A stretch of 64,000 bases of DNA, from positions 1,116,001-1,180,000 of the forward strand of contig NZ_JABBGC010000003.1 of assembly GCF_012927205.1 (NCBI RefSeq), written 5' to 3'. Positions 1 to 9,327 of this stretch are shown in pieces (positions within the stretch are counted from its first letter, which is position 1; the number at the start of each line of letters is the position of its first letter). A program made the position numbers and the translations under genes. The notes under the pieces are model-generated. The model saw only the letters and a list, made by a program, of their open reading frames with translations. It searched no databases and had not been told where the DNA came from. The stretch comes from Chitinophaga fulva. GTDB taxonomy: Bacteria > Bacteroidota > Bacteroidia > Chitinophagales > Chitinophagaceae.

Positions 1-1
1 G

Positions 2-1141
2 GTATCCAGTGGCGTACTGGCCACCGTGGCCAACGATTATACCTATTCCCACCTGTCTACCTACGACAAGGGCATCAAATGGAATGGCGTTCCTTCGCTG
101 AACTTCAGCGACATGCTGCGTAATCCCAACATACATCCGCAGACCACCGGCGCCTGGGAAGCCGGCGTGGAGACCAAGCTGTTTGACAATCGTTTAGGCC
201 TTGACGTTACTTACTACCGTGCCCGCGACTACAACAACATCGTGAAACTGCCGGTAGCCATCAGCAGCGGTTACGGTTCCTACCTGGTGAACGGCAACGA
301 GTTCCTCCGTACCGGCTGGGAATTCATGCTTATCGGAACGCCTGTACGCAATACTGATTTCCGTTGGGACGTCATGGTGAACTTCAGTAAATACAAAAGG
401 GTATTACAGGAGATTTATGGCGGCGCCTCCGAACTGGACAAAATCAGGGTTGGCGAGCGCATGGACAGGATATTTGACAATGTGTATGAACACGACCCAT
501 CGGGTAACATCGTATATGAAAGCAACGGTTTCCCGAAGAGTGACCCATATAAGCGCTACATCGGCAATTCCGATCCTGACTGGACTTACGGCATGGAAAA
601 CACTTTCAGGTACAAACAGTTTACCCTGCGTTTCCTCGTAGATGGCCGTATCGGCGGACTGATGTACTCCATGACCAACGCCAAAATGTGGTGGGGCGGT
701 ACCCATCCCGGTACAGTCAATCCCTTCAGGGATGACGCCAACGCCGGCAAAAACACCTACGTAGGCCCTGGCGTGATCGTTACTTCCGGAGATATCCAAT
801 ACGATGCAGACGGCAATATCATCTCCGACAGCCGGAAGTTTGCCCCCAATACCAAAGCGGTGAACTATATCGACTATATGATCAACACCAGCAACAACGC
901 CAACACCAACAACAACTACTACTCCCAAACCTTCCTGAAGCTGCGTGAAGTGAACTTCACCTGGCAGCTGCCCGGAAAATGGATGCGCAGGACGTTTATC
1001 AGAGACGCTTCGCTGTCGCTCGTTGGCCGTAACCTGTTGTTGTTCTCCAAATTACCCAACGTTGATCCGGACACAGGGAAAGATGAACTGCAGACACCAT
1101 CCTCCCGCAGCATGGGCTTCAACCTGAATTTAAAGTTCTAA
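2..1141 (+). CDS. SusC-like TonB-dependent receptor, C-terminal part (cut by window edge)
   Basis: The reading frame is open to the first bases of the window, so this is the 3' part of a gene starting upstream. About 379 codons remain of a family that usually has 950-1100. The visible part is the end of the outer-membrane beta-barrel. It has alternating aromatic and polar strands, a GWEFMLIGTPVRNTDFRWDVMVNFS segment typical of SusC barrels, and a final strand ending in Leu-Asn-Leu-Lys-Phe, the usual terminal-Phe signature for barrel insertion. SusC proteins import oligomers through the outer membrane using TonB energy, with a SusD lipoprotein as lid. A SusD-like gene follows 10 nt downstream. 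The substrate cannot be told from this fragment. Signal, plug and any STN domain lie outside the window. Confidence 0.93.
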   Translation, partial: VSSGVLATVANDYTYSHLSTYDKGIKWNGVPSLNFSDMLRNPNIHPQTTGAWEAGVETKLFDNRLGLDVTYYRARDYNNIVKLPVAISSGYGSYLVNGNEFLRTGWEFMLIGTPVRNTDFRWDVMVNFSKYKRVLQEIYGGASELDKIRVGERMDRIFDNVYEHDPSGNIVYESNGFPKSDPYKRYIGNSDPDWTYGMENTFRYKQFTLRFLVDGRIGGLMYSMTNAKMWWGGTHPGTVNPFRDDANAGKNTYVGPGVIVTSGDIQYDADGNIISDSRKFAPNTKAVNYIDYMINTSNNANTNNNYYSQTFLKLREVNFTWQLPGKWMRRTFIRDASLSLVGRNLLLFSKLPNVDPDTGKDELQTPSSRSMGFNLNLKF

Positions 1142-1151
1142 TCACTGAATC

Positions 1152-2612
1152 ATGCGTACATCATCAATTATCATATTTTGTTTACTGGCAACGGCTTTCA
1201 GCAGTTGCAAGAAGTTTGAGTACTTCCAGACAGACCCGAATAAACCCACCCAGGCCACGCCTGAACTACTGCTGACGAACATAGAAACCGCCGCCTTTAA
1301 CGACATCAGCACCTCGGGGGCTTTTGCCTCCCGCTACCTGGTCAATACAGACGGAATAGATTCATATCAGTATTACAACTGGCAGCGGTCCGGTTTCAAC
1401 GACTTCGGCAATCTCCGTCAGGTAGTGAAGATGGAAGAAGAAGCTACCAGGATCAATCAGCCCGTTTACCTGGCGCTGAGCAAATTTTTCCGTGCCTGGT
1501 TTTTTATGAAGCTGACGCTGGCCTTCGGCGATGTGCCTTACAGCGAGGCGCTGAAAGGGTCATCAGAAATGTTCACGCCGGCATACGACCGGCAGGAAGA
1601 TATCTTCCTGAATATCCTCAATGACCTCAAAGCCGCCGGCGATCAACTCGTCGCGGCTGATGGTGATATCCGGGGCGATGTGATTTACGGCGGTAAAAAA
1701 GAACAATGGAAACGCCTGATCAACAGCTTCTCCCTGCGGATATTAATGAGCCTGTCGCAGAAAGAAGGCAATGCCAAACTGAAAGTGAAGGAACGGTTTG
1801 CCGAAATTGTGAACAATCCGTCCAAGTATCCGCTGCTGAGTGGCAGCGCCGACAACGGGCAGCTGGTGTTCGCGGACTTGCAGGACAACCGTTATCCGTA
1901 CTACAATAACAACAGCATGCAAACAGCCTTCTACCTGGAAGAGAATTTTGTGGACCTGTTGAAACAGTACAAAGATCCCCGGTTGTTCCGTTTTGCGCAG
2001 AAAGCCACCAAATATGCCGGGCTGCCGGACAACGACTTTAACGCATACGGCGGGGCCAAAGGCAGCGCCACCATCGACGAAAACAACAGTCGTGTAGTGA
2101 ACGGTGAAGTGTCCAAGATTGCCAAACGGTACTACAACGACCCGGTAAATGAGCCCAGCGTGGTGCTGGGATACCCGGAACTTCAGTTTGTGCTGGCTGA
2201 AGCCGTGATCCGTGGCTGGATCAGCGGCGATGCCACCGATTATTACAAAAAAGGTATACAAGCTTCCATGGAATTTTGTAAAATAGCACCCGCTGATATT
2301 ACGGCTTACCTTGCACAACCATCTTTGCAACTGGTACCGGGGAAAGAGCTGGAAGGTATTTTTAACCAGAAGTATATCAGTTTCTTTATGAATTCCGGCT
2401 GGCAGGTGTTCTATGAACAGCGCCGTACAGGATTGCCGGTATTCGATGTTTCCGGCAACGGGGTGCTGAACAATAAAAAGGTGCCCAAACGCTGGATGTA
2501 TCCTGACACTGAGCTGAATCTCAACAGGCAGCACGTGAGCGATGCCATCACCCGGCAATATCCGCAGGGCGACAACATCAACGGTATCATGTGGTTGCTC
2601 GTAAAAGAATAA
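1152..2612 (+). CDS. SusD/RagB-like outer-membrane lipoprotein (SusD_2-type)
   Basis: A 486-residue lipoprotein with a signal sequence ending in Phe-Ser-Ser-Cys (Cys19), so it is probably lipid-anchored at the cell surface. The segment FQTDPNKPTQATPELLLTNIE just after the anchor is characteristic of the SusD_2 branch (SusD/RagB nutrient-binding lipoproteins), distinct from the classic RagB/SusD family. The helical TPR-like core of the family covers most of the rest. It lies 10 nt after the SusC-type receptor and 11 nt before a phosphodiesterase, so the three form one operon. Its expected role is the substrate-binding lid on the receptor. The ligand is unknown. The neighbouring phosphodiesterase hints at a phosphorylated or nucleotide-containing nutrient, which is only inference. 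Confidence 0.9.
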   Translation: MRTSSIIIFCLLATAFSSCKKFEYFQTDPNKPTQATPELLLTNIETAAFNDISTSGAFASRYLVNTDGIDSYQYYNWQRSGFNDFGNLRQVVKMEEEATRINQPVYLALSKFFRAWFFMKLTLAFGDVPYSEALKGSSEMFTPAYDRQEDIFLNILNDLKAAGDQLVAADGDIRGDVIYGGKKEQWKRLINSFSLRILMSLSQKEGNAKLKVKERFAEIVNNPSKYPLLSGSADNGQLVFADLQDNRYPYYNNNSMQTAFYLEENFVDLLKQYKDPRLFRFAQKATKYAGLPDNDFNAYGGAKGSATIDENNSRVVNGEVSKIAKRYYNDPVNEPSVVLGYPELQFVLAEAVIRGWISGDATDYYKKGIQASMEFCKIAPADITAYLAQPSLQLVPGKELEGIFNQKYISFFMNSGWQVFYEQRRTGLPVFDVSGNGVLNNKKVPKRWMYPDTELNLNRQHVSDAITRQYPQGDNINGIMWLLVKE

Positions 2613-2623
2613 AAATGTAGTCC

Positions 2624-3856
2624 ATGTTAAAAGCATTTATCTTTTCCGTCGTTACTTTCTCCTGCACCACGCTGATGGTACAGGCACAGCAAAAGAAAGC
2701 CCTGTTTATTATTGTAGATGGTATCCCCGCAGATGTCATCGAAAAACAGCCAACGCCTCATCTGCATAACATCGCTAAAGCAGGCGGCTACACCCGCGCT
2801 TATGTAGGCGGTGAGAAAGATGGTTATTCCCAGACACCCACCATCTCCGCAGTAGGCTATAACAGCCTGCTTACCGGTACCTGGGTGAACAAACACAACG
2901 TATGGGATAACGATATCGCCGCACAGAACTACAGCTACGGCAGTATCTTCCGCTTTTTCAAGCAGGCATACCCGCAGAAGAAAACCGCTGTCTTCTCCTC
3001 CTGGCTCGATAACCGCACCAAACTGGTAGGTGACGGCCTGCCACAAACCGGTAACCTGAAAATAGATTACCATGTAGACGGCCTGGAGAAAGATACCGCC
3101 CGCTTCCCGCATGATAAAGACAGCTGGTACATGCACCTGATCGATGAAGCCGTGGTGGACAGCGCCGCTGACTACATCCGTAAACAGGCGCCGGACCTGT
3201 CATGGGTATACCTCGAATATACCGATGACATGGGACATCGTTACGGCGACAGTGAGAAGTTCTACGCCGCCATCAACATGATGGATGACCAGGTAGGCCG
3301 CATCTGGAATGCGCTTGAATACCGCCGTAAAAACTTCGGCGAAGACTGGCAGCTGTTCATTACCACAGACCATGGCCGTACCGCCAGCAATGGCAAAGGT
3401 CACGGCGGACAGTCAGACCGCGAACGTACCACCTGGATGGTCACCAATGCCAAAGGCCTGAATGACTACTTCAAAACCGGTCAGCCTGGCATCGTGGACA
3501 TCCTGCCTACAATGGCCCGTTTCCTGCAGATCAACATCCCGCAGGCAGATGCCCGCGAACTGGACGGCGCACCGCTGACAGGCAAAGTATCCCTGACACA
3601 GCCCGGCGCCACACTGGACAACGGTGCATTGCATCTTACCTGGAAAGCCCGCGAAAAGAAAGGTAATGTGAAAGTATGGGTTACCACCACCAACAACTTC
3701 AAAACCGGTGGACAGGACACCTACAAACTGCTGGGCGAAGTGCCGCTACAGCAGGAACACGCGGAAATAAGCGTAAAAGACATGCCCTCCGGATTTTACA
3801 AAGTCGTCATGGAAGGACCGGATAATACGGTCAACCGATGGGTAGGAAAACAATAA
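2624..3856 (+). CDS. alkaline phosphatase superfamily protein, nucleotide pyrophosphatase/phosphodiesterase type
   Basis: A 410-residue secreted enzyme; residues 1-21 form a signal peptide ending Val-Gln-Ala-Gln. Metal-binding motifs of the type I phosphodiesterase/nucleotide pyrophosphatase family are visible: IIVDG near residue 29, a nucleophile region TPTISAVGYNSLLTG near residue 68, YTDDMGH near 200 and TTDHGRTASNGKGHGG near 248. The family hydrolyses phosphodiester or pyrophosphate bonds with two zinc ions in the periplasm or at the surface. The C-terminal ~80 residues look like a small beta domain. It is the last gene of the SusC/SusD operon and is followed by a strong terminator. Its context suggests that it releases phosphate or nucleoside from the imported ligand. 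The exact substrate cannot be read from sequence. Confidence 0.85.
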   Translation: MLKAFIFSVVTFSCTTLMVQAQQKKALFIIVDGIPADVIEKQPTPHLHNIAKAGGYTRAYVGGEKDGYSQTPTISAVGYNSLLTGTWVNKHNVWDNDIAAQNYSYGSIFRFFKQAYPQKKTAVFSSWLDNRTKLVGDGLPQTGNLKIDYHVDGLEKDTARFPHDKDSWYMHLIDEAVVDSAADYIRKQAPDLSWVYLEYTDDMGHRYGDSEKFYAAINMMDDQVGRIWNALEYRRKNFGEDWQLFITTDHGRTASNGKGHGGQSDRERTTWMVTNAKGLNDYFKTGQPGIVDILPTMARFLQINIPQADARELDGAPLTGKVSLTQPGATLDNGALHLTWKAREKKGNVKVWVTTTNNFKTGGQDTYKLLGEVPLQQEHAEISVKDMPSGFYKVVMEGPDNTVNRWVGKQ

Positions 3857-3870
3857 TCAATATTTTCAGC

Positions 3871-3905
3871 AACGGGTGTCTTTTCAGGCACCCGTTGTTT
3901 TTTTT
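3871..3905 (+). terminator. rho-independent terminator after the SusC/SusD/phosphodiesterase operon
   Basis: An 8-bp perfect stem (AACGGGTG pairing with CACCCGTT, 3871-3878 and 3889-3896) with a 10-nt loop is followed by eight T. It lies 15 nt after the stop codon of the phosphodiesterase gene. Confidence 0.9.
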
Positions 3906-3962
3906 AGCTGTTTCTCATAAGCATTGGTTTGATTCCCACAATTTTTCCGTTTCCCCACCTCC

Positions 3963-3970
3963 TAATTTTG
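3963..3970 (+). promoter_or_regulatory. -7 box of the SDR/AraC operon
   Basis: TAATTTTG is an exact match to the Bacteroidota -7 consensus TAnnTTTG. It lies 18 nt before the ATG at 3989, giving a short 5' leader. It also decides the start of the next gene, because an in-frame upstream start at 3929 would lie before the promoter. No clear -33 TTTG was seen at the usual distance. Confidence 0.6.
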
Positions 3971-3988
3971 TGGTATCAATCTTATCGA

Positions 3989-4933
3989 ATGGAAACCATG
4001 CAACAACCCATCCACTCCCCTTTCAATGCAGAGAGCACCGCCGCGGCGGTGACAGCGGGCCATGATTTAAACGGAAAAACAGCGATCGTTACCGGAGGGA
4101 ATTCGGGGATTGGACTGGAAATAGTCAAAGTATTAGCCAATGCAGGCGCGCAGGTAATAATCGGTGCCCGGGATGCGGGCAAAGCCACGGATGCACTGCA
4201 ACAGCTTCACAACGTTTCATTTATTCCACTGGACCTGTCTGACCCGGTTAGTGTAAACCGCTTCGCGGAGCAGTTTCTTGCTGAACATCACAACCTCGAT
4301 TATCTGTTCAATAATGCAGGACTATTCAATGTTCCATCGCTTCAACTGGACAAACGGGGTTATGAGCTGCAATTCGGAGTCAACCATCTCGGCCACTTTC
4401 AGTTGACCGGCCGGCTATGGCCGGCGTTGAAACGGTCCGGCGCCGCAAGGGTTATCAACACCTCTTCCATCGGGCACCGGCACATGGCATTGCAACCTGA
4501 AGACATCAATTTTGAGCAACATTCTTATGATACAAGGAAAGCTTATGGACAGTCCAAGACCGCCAATGTGCTGTTTACCATTGCGCTGGACCATATCGGG
4601 CAGCAGCATGGCATCAGGGCCTATGCAGTACATCCCGGCGCTGTAGATACCGCTATTTTCCGGTATATGAGCCCGGAAGAGTACCGGACATGGTCACAAG
4701 CCATCAAGACATTTAAAACGCCGGAGCAGGGCGCAGCGACGCTTGCCTGGTGTGCGCTTAGCCCTCAGCTGGCCGGCATCGGAGGGGTTTATTGTGAAAA
4801 CTGCAACATCGCTGAGCGTGTGCCCGCTGACGTTACCGTGCCATATGGCGTCCGTCCGCATGCGCTTGATCCCGTACAGGCCGCTACCTTGTGGCAATTG
4901 AGCGAGCGTATCACAGGTGTCAGATTTTCGTAA
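3989..4933 (+). CDS. short-chain dehydrogenase/reductase (SDR family)
   Basis: A 314-residue cytoplasmic NAD(P)-dependent oxidoreductase of unknown substrate. The classical SDR signatures are all present: cofactor motif TGGNSGIG, NNAG for the central sheet, the catalytic Ser in NTSSIGH, and YGQSK as the YxxxK active site, followed by VHPGAVDT. The C-terminal region contains a Cys-rich GVYCENCNIAE stretch common in the retinol-dehydrogenase-like branch. I place the start at 3989 because it follows the -7 box. The longer frame from 3929 adds only an unlikely hydrophobic stretch. The AraC-type regulator begins 9 nt after the stop, so the two are probably co-transcribed. Confidence 0.88.
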   Translation: METMQQPIHSPFNAESTAAAVTAGHDLNGKTAIVTGGNSGIGLEIVKVLANAGAQVIIGARDAGKATDALQQLHNVSFIPLDLSDPVSVNRFAEQFLAEHHNLDYLFNNAGLFNVPSLQLDKRGYELQFGVNHLGHFQLTGRLWPALKRSGAARVINTSSIGHRHMALQPEDINFEQHSYDTRKAYGQSKTANVLFTIALDHIGQQHGIRAYAVHPGAVDTAIFRYMSPEEYRTWSQAIKTFKTPEQGAATLAWCALSPQLAGIGGVYCENCNIAERVPADVTVPYGVRPHALDPVQAATLWQLSERITGVRFS

Positions 4934-4942
4934 CTTAGATAC

Positions 4943-5815
4943 ATGAAGTCATATGAACATATCGAACAGTTTTTCACCAGGAGAAATCAACCGTATTCCA
5001 ATTTACAGGACTTCTATGTTTTTTATGTGGGAGATGATCACCCAGGCCTTCCTTCGCCTTTCATCCGGCGTAACTATTACAAAATTTCGCTGATACTGGA
5101 AGGCGAAGTCCGGATAACCTATGCAGACCGCACTATCACGGTAAAGGACAAAGCCATCCTGTTCAGCAATCCGATGATCCCCTATTCCTGGGAACGTGTT
5201 TCCGATAAGCTGCGCTACTACTTCTGTTTGTTTACCGACTCGTTTCTGTATAACCTGGCGGCATCCACCGTCTTCAATATCCGCGGTGATCATGTACTGC
5301 TTCCCGATGAAGCTACCGCGGAGAAATTAACATTCATCTTTGAAATGATGATCAAAGAGCAGGAAGGGCACTATCAACAAAAGAATGATGTGATCAGGCA
5401 TTATATTCAGTTGTTGCACCATGAAGCCGTGAAGATAACACCTCCTACCACCTGGCAGCCGCATAACTCCGCCAACAGGATCACCACGCTGTTCCTGGAA
5501 CTGCTGGCCAAGCAATGCGCCATTACAACGGTACATGAGCAGGTACAGCTAAAGACCGCAGCAGCTTTCGCAACGCAACTGTCTGTACATGTGAACTACC
5601 TGAACAGAGCAGTCAAATCCGTTACCGGTAAAACTACCACGCAGGTGATCGCAGACCACCTCCTGAAGGAAGCCAAAACCTTGCTGCGCGCCACCAGCTG
5701 GAGTATTGGCGAGATCGCGTACTGCCTGGGCTTTGGACATCCTTCCAACTTCACTGTTTTTTTCCGTAAAATGAGCGGGCAAAATCCACATGACTTCCGG
5801 GGAACAAATCAATAG
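4943..5815 (+). CDS. AraC-family transcriptional regulator
   Basis: A 290-residue regulator. The N-terminal ~150 residues form a cupin-like sensor (EGEVRITYADRTITVKDKAILFSNPMIPYSW). The C-terminal ~100 residues carry two helix-turn-helix motifs ending in WSIGEIAYCLGFGHPSNFTVFFRKMSGQNPHDFR, the second being the AraC signature. It directly follows the dehydrogenase gene and probably controls it, as is common for SDR/AraC pairs in this phylum. Its effector is unknown. The gene converges with the SRPBCC gene on the other strand with only 2 nt between the stop codons and no hairpin between them. Confidence 0.9.
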   Translation: MKSYEHIEQFFTRRNQPYSNLQDFYVFYVGDDHPGLPSPFIRRNYYKISLILEGEVRITYADRTITVKDKAILFSNPMIPYSWERVSDKLRYYFCLFTDSFLYNLAASTVFNIRGDHVLLPDEATAEKLTFIFEMMIKEQEGHYQQKNDVIRHYIQLLHHEAVKITPPTTWQPHNSANRITTLFLELLAKQCAITTVHEQVQLKTAAAFATQLSVHVNYLNRAVKSVTGKTTTQVIADHLLKEAKTLLRATSWSIGEIAYCLGFGHPSNFTVFFRKMSGQNPHDFRGTNQ

Positions 5816-5817
5816 GT

Positions 5818-6249
5818 CTATTCAAATTTACTCTGGTCCGGATAAGCTTGTCCCTTCCCGGTTTGACATAACCGTTTCAGGCTTCTTAAAAACATGGCCC
5901 AGTCGTACGTGCAAACCGCATAGGTCGGTGAATAGTCTTTCCATCCGTCATGATGAAAGAACAACGTCGTGCCGTCTTTATGCGGCTCCAGGTCGAAAGT
6001 AATTGTAGTCCCGACCCATTCATCCACCGCCTTCAAACACTCCCATTTCACTTGTTTGGAAGGTTCCAGCACCGCCACTTTCATCTCTTTAAAATAATCT
6101 CCAAAAGCAAAGCGGGCAATGCTGCCTGTTTCAGGTTTTGCAATAGTGTCGGGCGTCCACCAGCCGGCCAGTCCTTCCTGTGTGGAAAGCGCTTTGTAAA
6201 CTACCTCGGGAGAGGTTTTAATCACCAATCTGTGCCAAATATTGACCAT
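5818..6249 (-). CDS. SRPBCC / AHSA1-like domain protein
   Basis: A 143-residue protein consisting of one START-like (SRPBCC) fold of the activator-of-Hsp90-ATPase-like branch. It begins with HRLVIKTSPEVVYKALSTQEGLAGWWTPDT, the standard opening in which a helix follows the first strand and the GWWTP motif starts the ligand pocket. The central VKWECL and TTITFDLEPHKDGTTLFFHHDGW strands and the long C-terminal helix (WAMFLRSLKRLCQTGKGQAYP) complete the fold. Members bind hydrophobic ligands or act as small stress or polyketide-cyclase-like proteins; the ligand is not predictable here. It is a single gene, convergent with the AraC regulator. Confidence 0.85.
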   Translation of the reverse strand: MVNIWHRLVIKTSPEVVYKALSTQEGLAGWWTPDTIAKPETGSIARFAFGDYFKEMKVAVLEPSKQVKWECLKAVDEWVGTTITFDLEPHKDGTTLFFHHDGWKDYSPTYAVCTYDWAMFLRSLKRLCQTGKGQAYPDQSKFE

Positions 6250-6340
6250 TGTTATAGTTTTTATTGAATAACAAATTTAATAGCTAGTTGTTTGTCACGG
6301 GAGGCGTAAAAAAGACATTCTTACGGGGCGATTGTGACAT

Positions 6341-6367
6341 ATTACAAAAGCCCGGGAAATCCCGGGC
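6341..6367 (-). terminator. rho-independent terminator of the sigma/FecR/SusCD/TlpA run
   Basis: On the minus strand a 7-bp stem GCCCGGG/CCCGGGC with a 4-nt loop is followed by TTTTGTAAT. It lies about 37 nt past the stop of the TlpA-like gene. Confidence 0.75.
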
Positions 6368-6403
6368 CTTCGTAAGCAGACTATTATTGCATCATCCAAA
6401 AAA

Positions 6404-7864
6404 TCACTGATTCGCCAGTGTCACCATCGCGGACACTTCCGCCACGGCCGCATCATCTCCGCCGCTGAACCCGGTGAACCGGAAACGGATATCACCTTTC
6501 CCGTCAATGACGAACTTAGTGGGAATACCCTGTACTTTATAGCTGTCCACCACTTTATTGATACCGGTAGCCGGGTCTTTCAGGTCCATCAGTACCTGGA
6601 AAGGATAACTATTGCCGGTGATGAACTTCTTAGCACTTGCGGCAGCGTTTTCTTCTTTTTCCCACGTGTGCACAAACAGGAACTTTACATTCGGATCGTT
6701 TTTATATTTCTCCATGGCTTTTTTCATGGCCGGGAATGACGCCTTGCAGGGACCGCACCAGGTAGCCCAGAAGTCGAGCACGACGGTTTTTCCTTTATAA
6801 TCAGACAATGACACGGTATTGCCGTCTACATCTTTCAGTGTGAATCCCGGCGCCGGTTCTTTGATGATCTGTTTGGCGAATTCTTTCTTCATCTTATCAT
6901 CGAGACCGCCTTTCAGGGAATCGATATATTTCTCCAGCTGATTATCACCACGCACCTTTGCGTAAGCTTCCGCCAGCAAACCCCTGTTTCCTACATTCAG
7001 CTGGCCTTGTGCGGCTACCTCGCTGAGGCGCGTGAAAGCCTGCTGATAGTCGCCCTTGGCGAGGAGCACTTTAGCGTACATTTCGTTCACCTGTGGGCGA
7101 ACGGGTGTTTCCGCCTGTTCCGCGCGTTTCAGGTACACCAGTGCGGAATCGTATTCTTTGTCATTGAACAACAGCTGCGCGTAGGAGCTGAGATAACCGG
7201 GATAACCTATTGCAGCAAAACCGGCGCCTTCCTCGTTTTTGCGGGTAGTCCTGAATTCATAGGCATCTTCGATGGCCTTTTTATACAACACTTTGGCTTC
7301 AGCCGTATGACCATGTTTGAGGATCCGTTCAGCGGTGCCAACCCACCCCTGCCCTTTCCAAAAAGGCGACACGATACTGTTGGCATATTCCAGCGCTTTA
7401 GGCAGATTGTCAGCCTGGGCATAGGCGCCACCAACGCTATTAGCGGCGTAATCATAGATGATCACGTCTTTGTTCTGTTTATCCTGCGGGAACTTTTTGA
7501 GCCATGCTTTATAGAGCGCTTCTTTCTTCACCGGATCGTTTTCATCATAGATGACCTGTACCGCTTTATTACGTGCCGCAAAACCGGCAGGAAAATGTTC
7601 AGCGGCTATCTTTTGAATAGAATCACCCACGTTGTTTTTCTTCAGCTGGTAGAAGAAACGGGCGGCGGTGAGCCAGTCTGCTTCTTTTTTGCTTTTGGTC
7701 AATGTATACATTTTATCCGTCAGCAGTGCTTTATCTGTTTCGTCACCTTTGGCAAGACGGCTATAGTAGCGCATCAGCGAGTCGGGGCTGATCTTCGCCT
7801 GACCGCTTGACTGACCGGCGGCCAGCAGGCAGCCGCCGAGCAGGATTGGAAATACTTTCTTCAT
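6404..7864 (-). CDS. TlpA-like thioredoxin-domain protein with helical repeat N-terminus
   Basis: A 486-residue exported protein. A signal sequence (possibly a lipoprotein signal, with Cys at residue 12) leads into ~300 residues of TPR-like helical repeats. The C-terminal ~140 residues are a TlpA/ResA-type thioredoxin domain: PAPGFTLKDVDGNTVSLSDYKGKTVVLDFWATWCGPCKASFP, with the redox pair Cys-Gly-Pro-Cys, and a cis-Pro region VQGIPTKFVID. Such proteins act as periplasmic or surface thiol reductases. It follows the SusD gene by 20 nt and closes the operon. TlpA-like proteins often accompany SusCD pairs in Chitinophaga and Pedobacter relatives. Their role there is not established. Confidence 0.88.
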   Translation of the reverse strand: MKKVFPILLGGCLLAAGQSSGQAKISPDSLMRYYSRLAKGDETDKALLTDKMYTLTKSKKEADWLTAARFFYQLKKNNVGDSIQKIAAEHFPAGFAARNKAVQVIYDENDPVKKEALYKAWLKKFPQDKQNKDVIIYDYAANSVGGAYAQADNLPKALEYANSIVSPFWKGQGWVGTAERILKHGHTAEAKVLYKKAIEDAYEFRTTRKNEEGAGFAAIGYPGYLSSYAQLLFNDKEYDSALVYLKRAEQAETPVRPQVNEMYAKVLLAKGDYQQAFTRLSEVAAQGQLNVGNRGLLAEAYAKVRGDNQLEKYIDSLKGGLDDKMKKEFAKQIIKEPAPGFTLKDVDGNTVSLSDYKGKTVVLDFWATWCGPCKASFPAMKKAMEKYKNDPNVKFLFVHTWEKEENAAASAKKFITGNSYPFQVLMDLKDPATGINKVVDSYKVQGIPTKFVIDGKGDIRFRFTGFSGGDDAAVAEVSAMVTLANQ

Positions 7865-7884
7865 ATAACAGGGTTGGTTTTATG

Positions 7885-9315
7885 TTAATTATTATATCCG
7901 GGATTTTGTGTCAGTGCCGGGTTGGACACACGTTGCGCATCCGGGATAGGATACAGCACATCTGTGCTCGTCCAGGTACCTGGGCGCATGCCACCTATAA
8001 CTTCATCGGCACGGGTTTTACCGCCTCCGGAGATAGCTGGCGTACGTTTCAGGTCAAACCAGCGATGACCCCATTCGCCAAACAGTTCCGCCTTTCTCTC
8101 TTTTTCGATGGCGAGCAACAGGTTGGCTTGCGTAATACTGTTGTCCAGGCCAGGAAGACCAGCTTTGTCCCGAATAGCATTTACATCGGCAATGGCACCG
8201 GCGAGGTTGCCCAGCTGTGCCCGTGCTTCCGCCCTGATCAGGTATTGTTCTGCGAGTCGCAGCATTACGTTGAATTCATTACCCATAGTAGCGCCAGTGG
8301 CAAGCACCCGCATTTTGTATTTGGTAATGACTTTATAGTTCTGTCCACCGATATCTGTGGCCACCACCCAGCTGGTTTTGCGTTTATCCCCTGCTTCAAG
8401 GGAATTATACAGTGTATCCGTCAACGTTACTGCCGGGATGGTGCCTGGGGCAGCAGCGTAACTGCCTCCATTGGCATCACGGTTAGTAGTATACGTGGAA
8501 ATACCGGTAAGCGTGGCCAACTGCCAGATCACCTCATTGCTGGTATTACTGAAAGTGGTGTTCAGGTCTTTATTAAGGCTGTATATCCCGGAGTTGATCA
8601 CGGCATTGGCTGCTGCTTCTGCTTTGGCCCAGTCTTTCTGGTACAGGTAAGCCCTTGCCAGTAAGGCATTGGCCGTCTGCCGGTTAATCCTCGTTCTCAG
8701 CGTGGAGGGATAGGCATCCGTCAATAAGCCCTGCGCTTCCGTCAAATCGGTGATGATCTGCGTCCACACCTGTGAAGCGCCTGCCCGTGCCAGCGTGGCG
8801 TTGCCCAACGGATCATCTTTCAGTGGCAGCGGCACATCGCTGAACATATTCACGAGATAACCATACACAAAAGCTCTCCACACTTTCGTTTCTCCCAGTA
8901 ACTGATTTTTGACAGCCGTAGAAAGCGCCGTACTGCGGTTGACACCCTCCATCATAGCATTAGCCTGCGCCACGGTGGTGTAACTATAGGCCCACAACGT
9001 AGATGCGACACTGTTAGTGACCGTAATACTGTTGGTTTTAAATTCATCGAAGGAAGGGCTGGAAACATTGTTCTGCAGCTCGTTTGCGGAAAGACCGGGC
9101 ATTTCACTTAATGGAAATAACAAATCCCGTATGGCGGAAGTGTTATAGATACCCAACACGGCACTCGTAGCTGTAGCTTCAGAGGCAAATGCCTGGTCCA
9201 GGCCTACCTGCGTGGTAGGCGGCCCGATCTCTACCAGCTTTCTGCAGGAGGAAAAAACACTGCCTGCCAGTATCACGGACAACATCACTTTTTTATGGAT
9301 ATTAAAAGACAACAT
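7885..9315 (-). CDS. RagB/SusD family nutrient-uptake lipoprotein
   Basis: A 476-residue lipoprotein with signal peptide and lipobox ending Phe-Ser-Ser-Cys (Cys23). Family features include VEIGPPTTQVGLDQAFASEATATSAVLGIYN at the start, TPR-like helices, the LRLAEQYLIRAEARAQLGN motif around residue 360, and the C-terminal LYPIPDAQRVSNPALTQNPGYNN that is almost a signature of the family. It is the partner of the SusC receptor encoded 12 nt upstream. The ligand is unknown; no glycan-degrading enzyme is encoded in this operon, and the thioredoxin-type neighbour suggests a non-glycan substrate such as a peptide. That last point is inference. Confidence 0.95.
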   Translation of the reverse strand: MLSFNIHKKVMLSVILAGSVFSSCRKLVEIGPPTTQVGLDQAFASEATATSAVLGIYNTSAIRDLLFPLSEMPGLSANELQNNVSSPSFDEFKTNSITVTNSVASTLWAYSYTTVAQANAMMEGVNRSTALSTAVKNQLLGETKVWRAFVYGYLVNMFSDVPLPLKDDPLGNATLARAGASQVWTQIITDLTEAQGLLTDAYPSTLRTRINRQTANALLARAYLYQKDWAKAEAAANAVINSGIYSLNKDLNTTFSNTSNEVIWQLATLTGISTYTTNRDANGGSYAAAPGTIPAVTLTDTLYNSLEAGDKRKTSWVVATDIGGQNYKVITKYKMRVLATGATMGNEFNVMLRLAEQYLIRAEARAQLGNLAGAIADVNAIRDKAGLPGLDNSITQANLLLAIEKERKAELFGEWGHRWFDLKRTPAISGGGKTRADEVIGGMRPGTWTSTDVLYPIPDAQRVSNPALTQNPGYNN

Positions 9316-9327
9316 AACAATCAGATT

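Noticed and set aside
1743..2636. 297-codon frame antisense to the SusD-like gene
   Set aside because: No motif or promoter; the plus-strand gene has a lipobox and family features. Other long antisense frames (7807-8664, 23307-24347, 28887-29552, 50031-50795, 51544-52326, 60977-61948) are rejected for the same reason.
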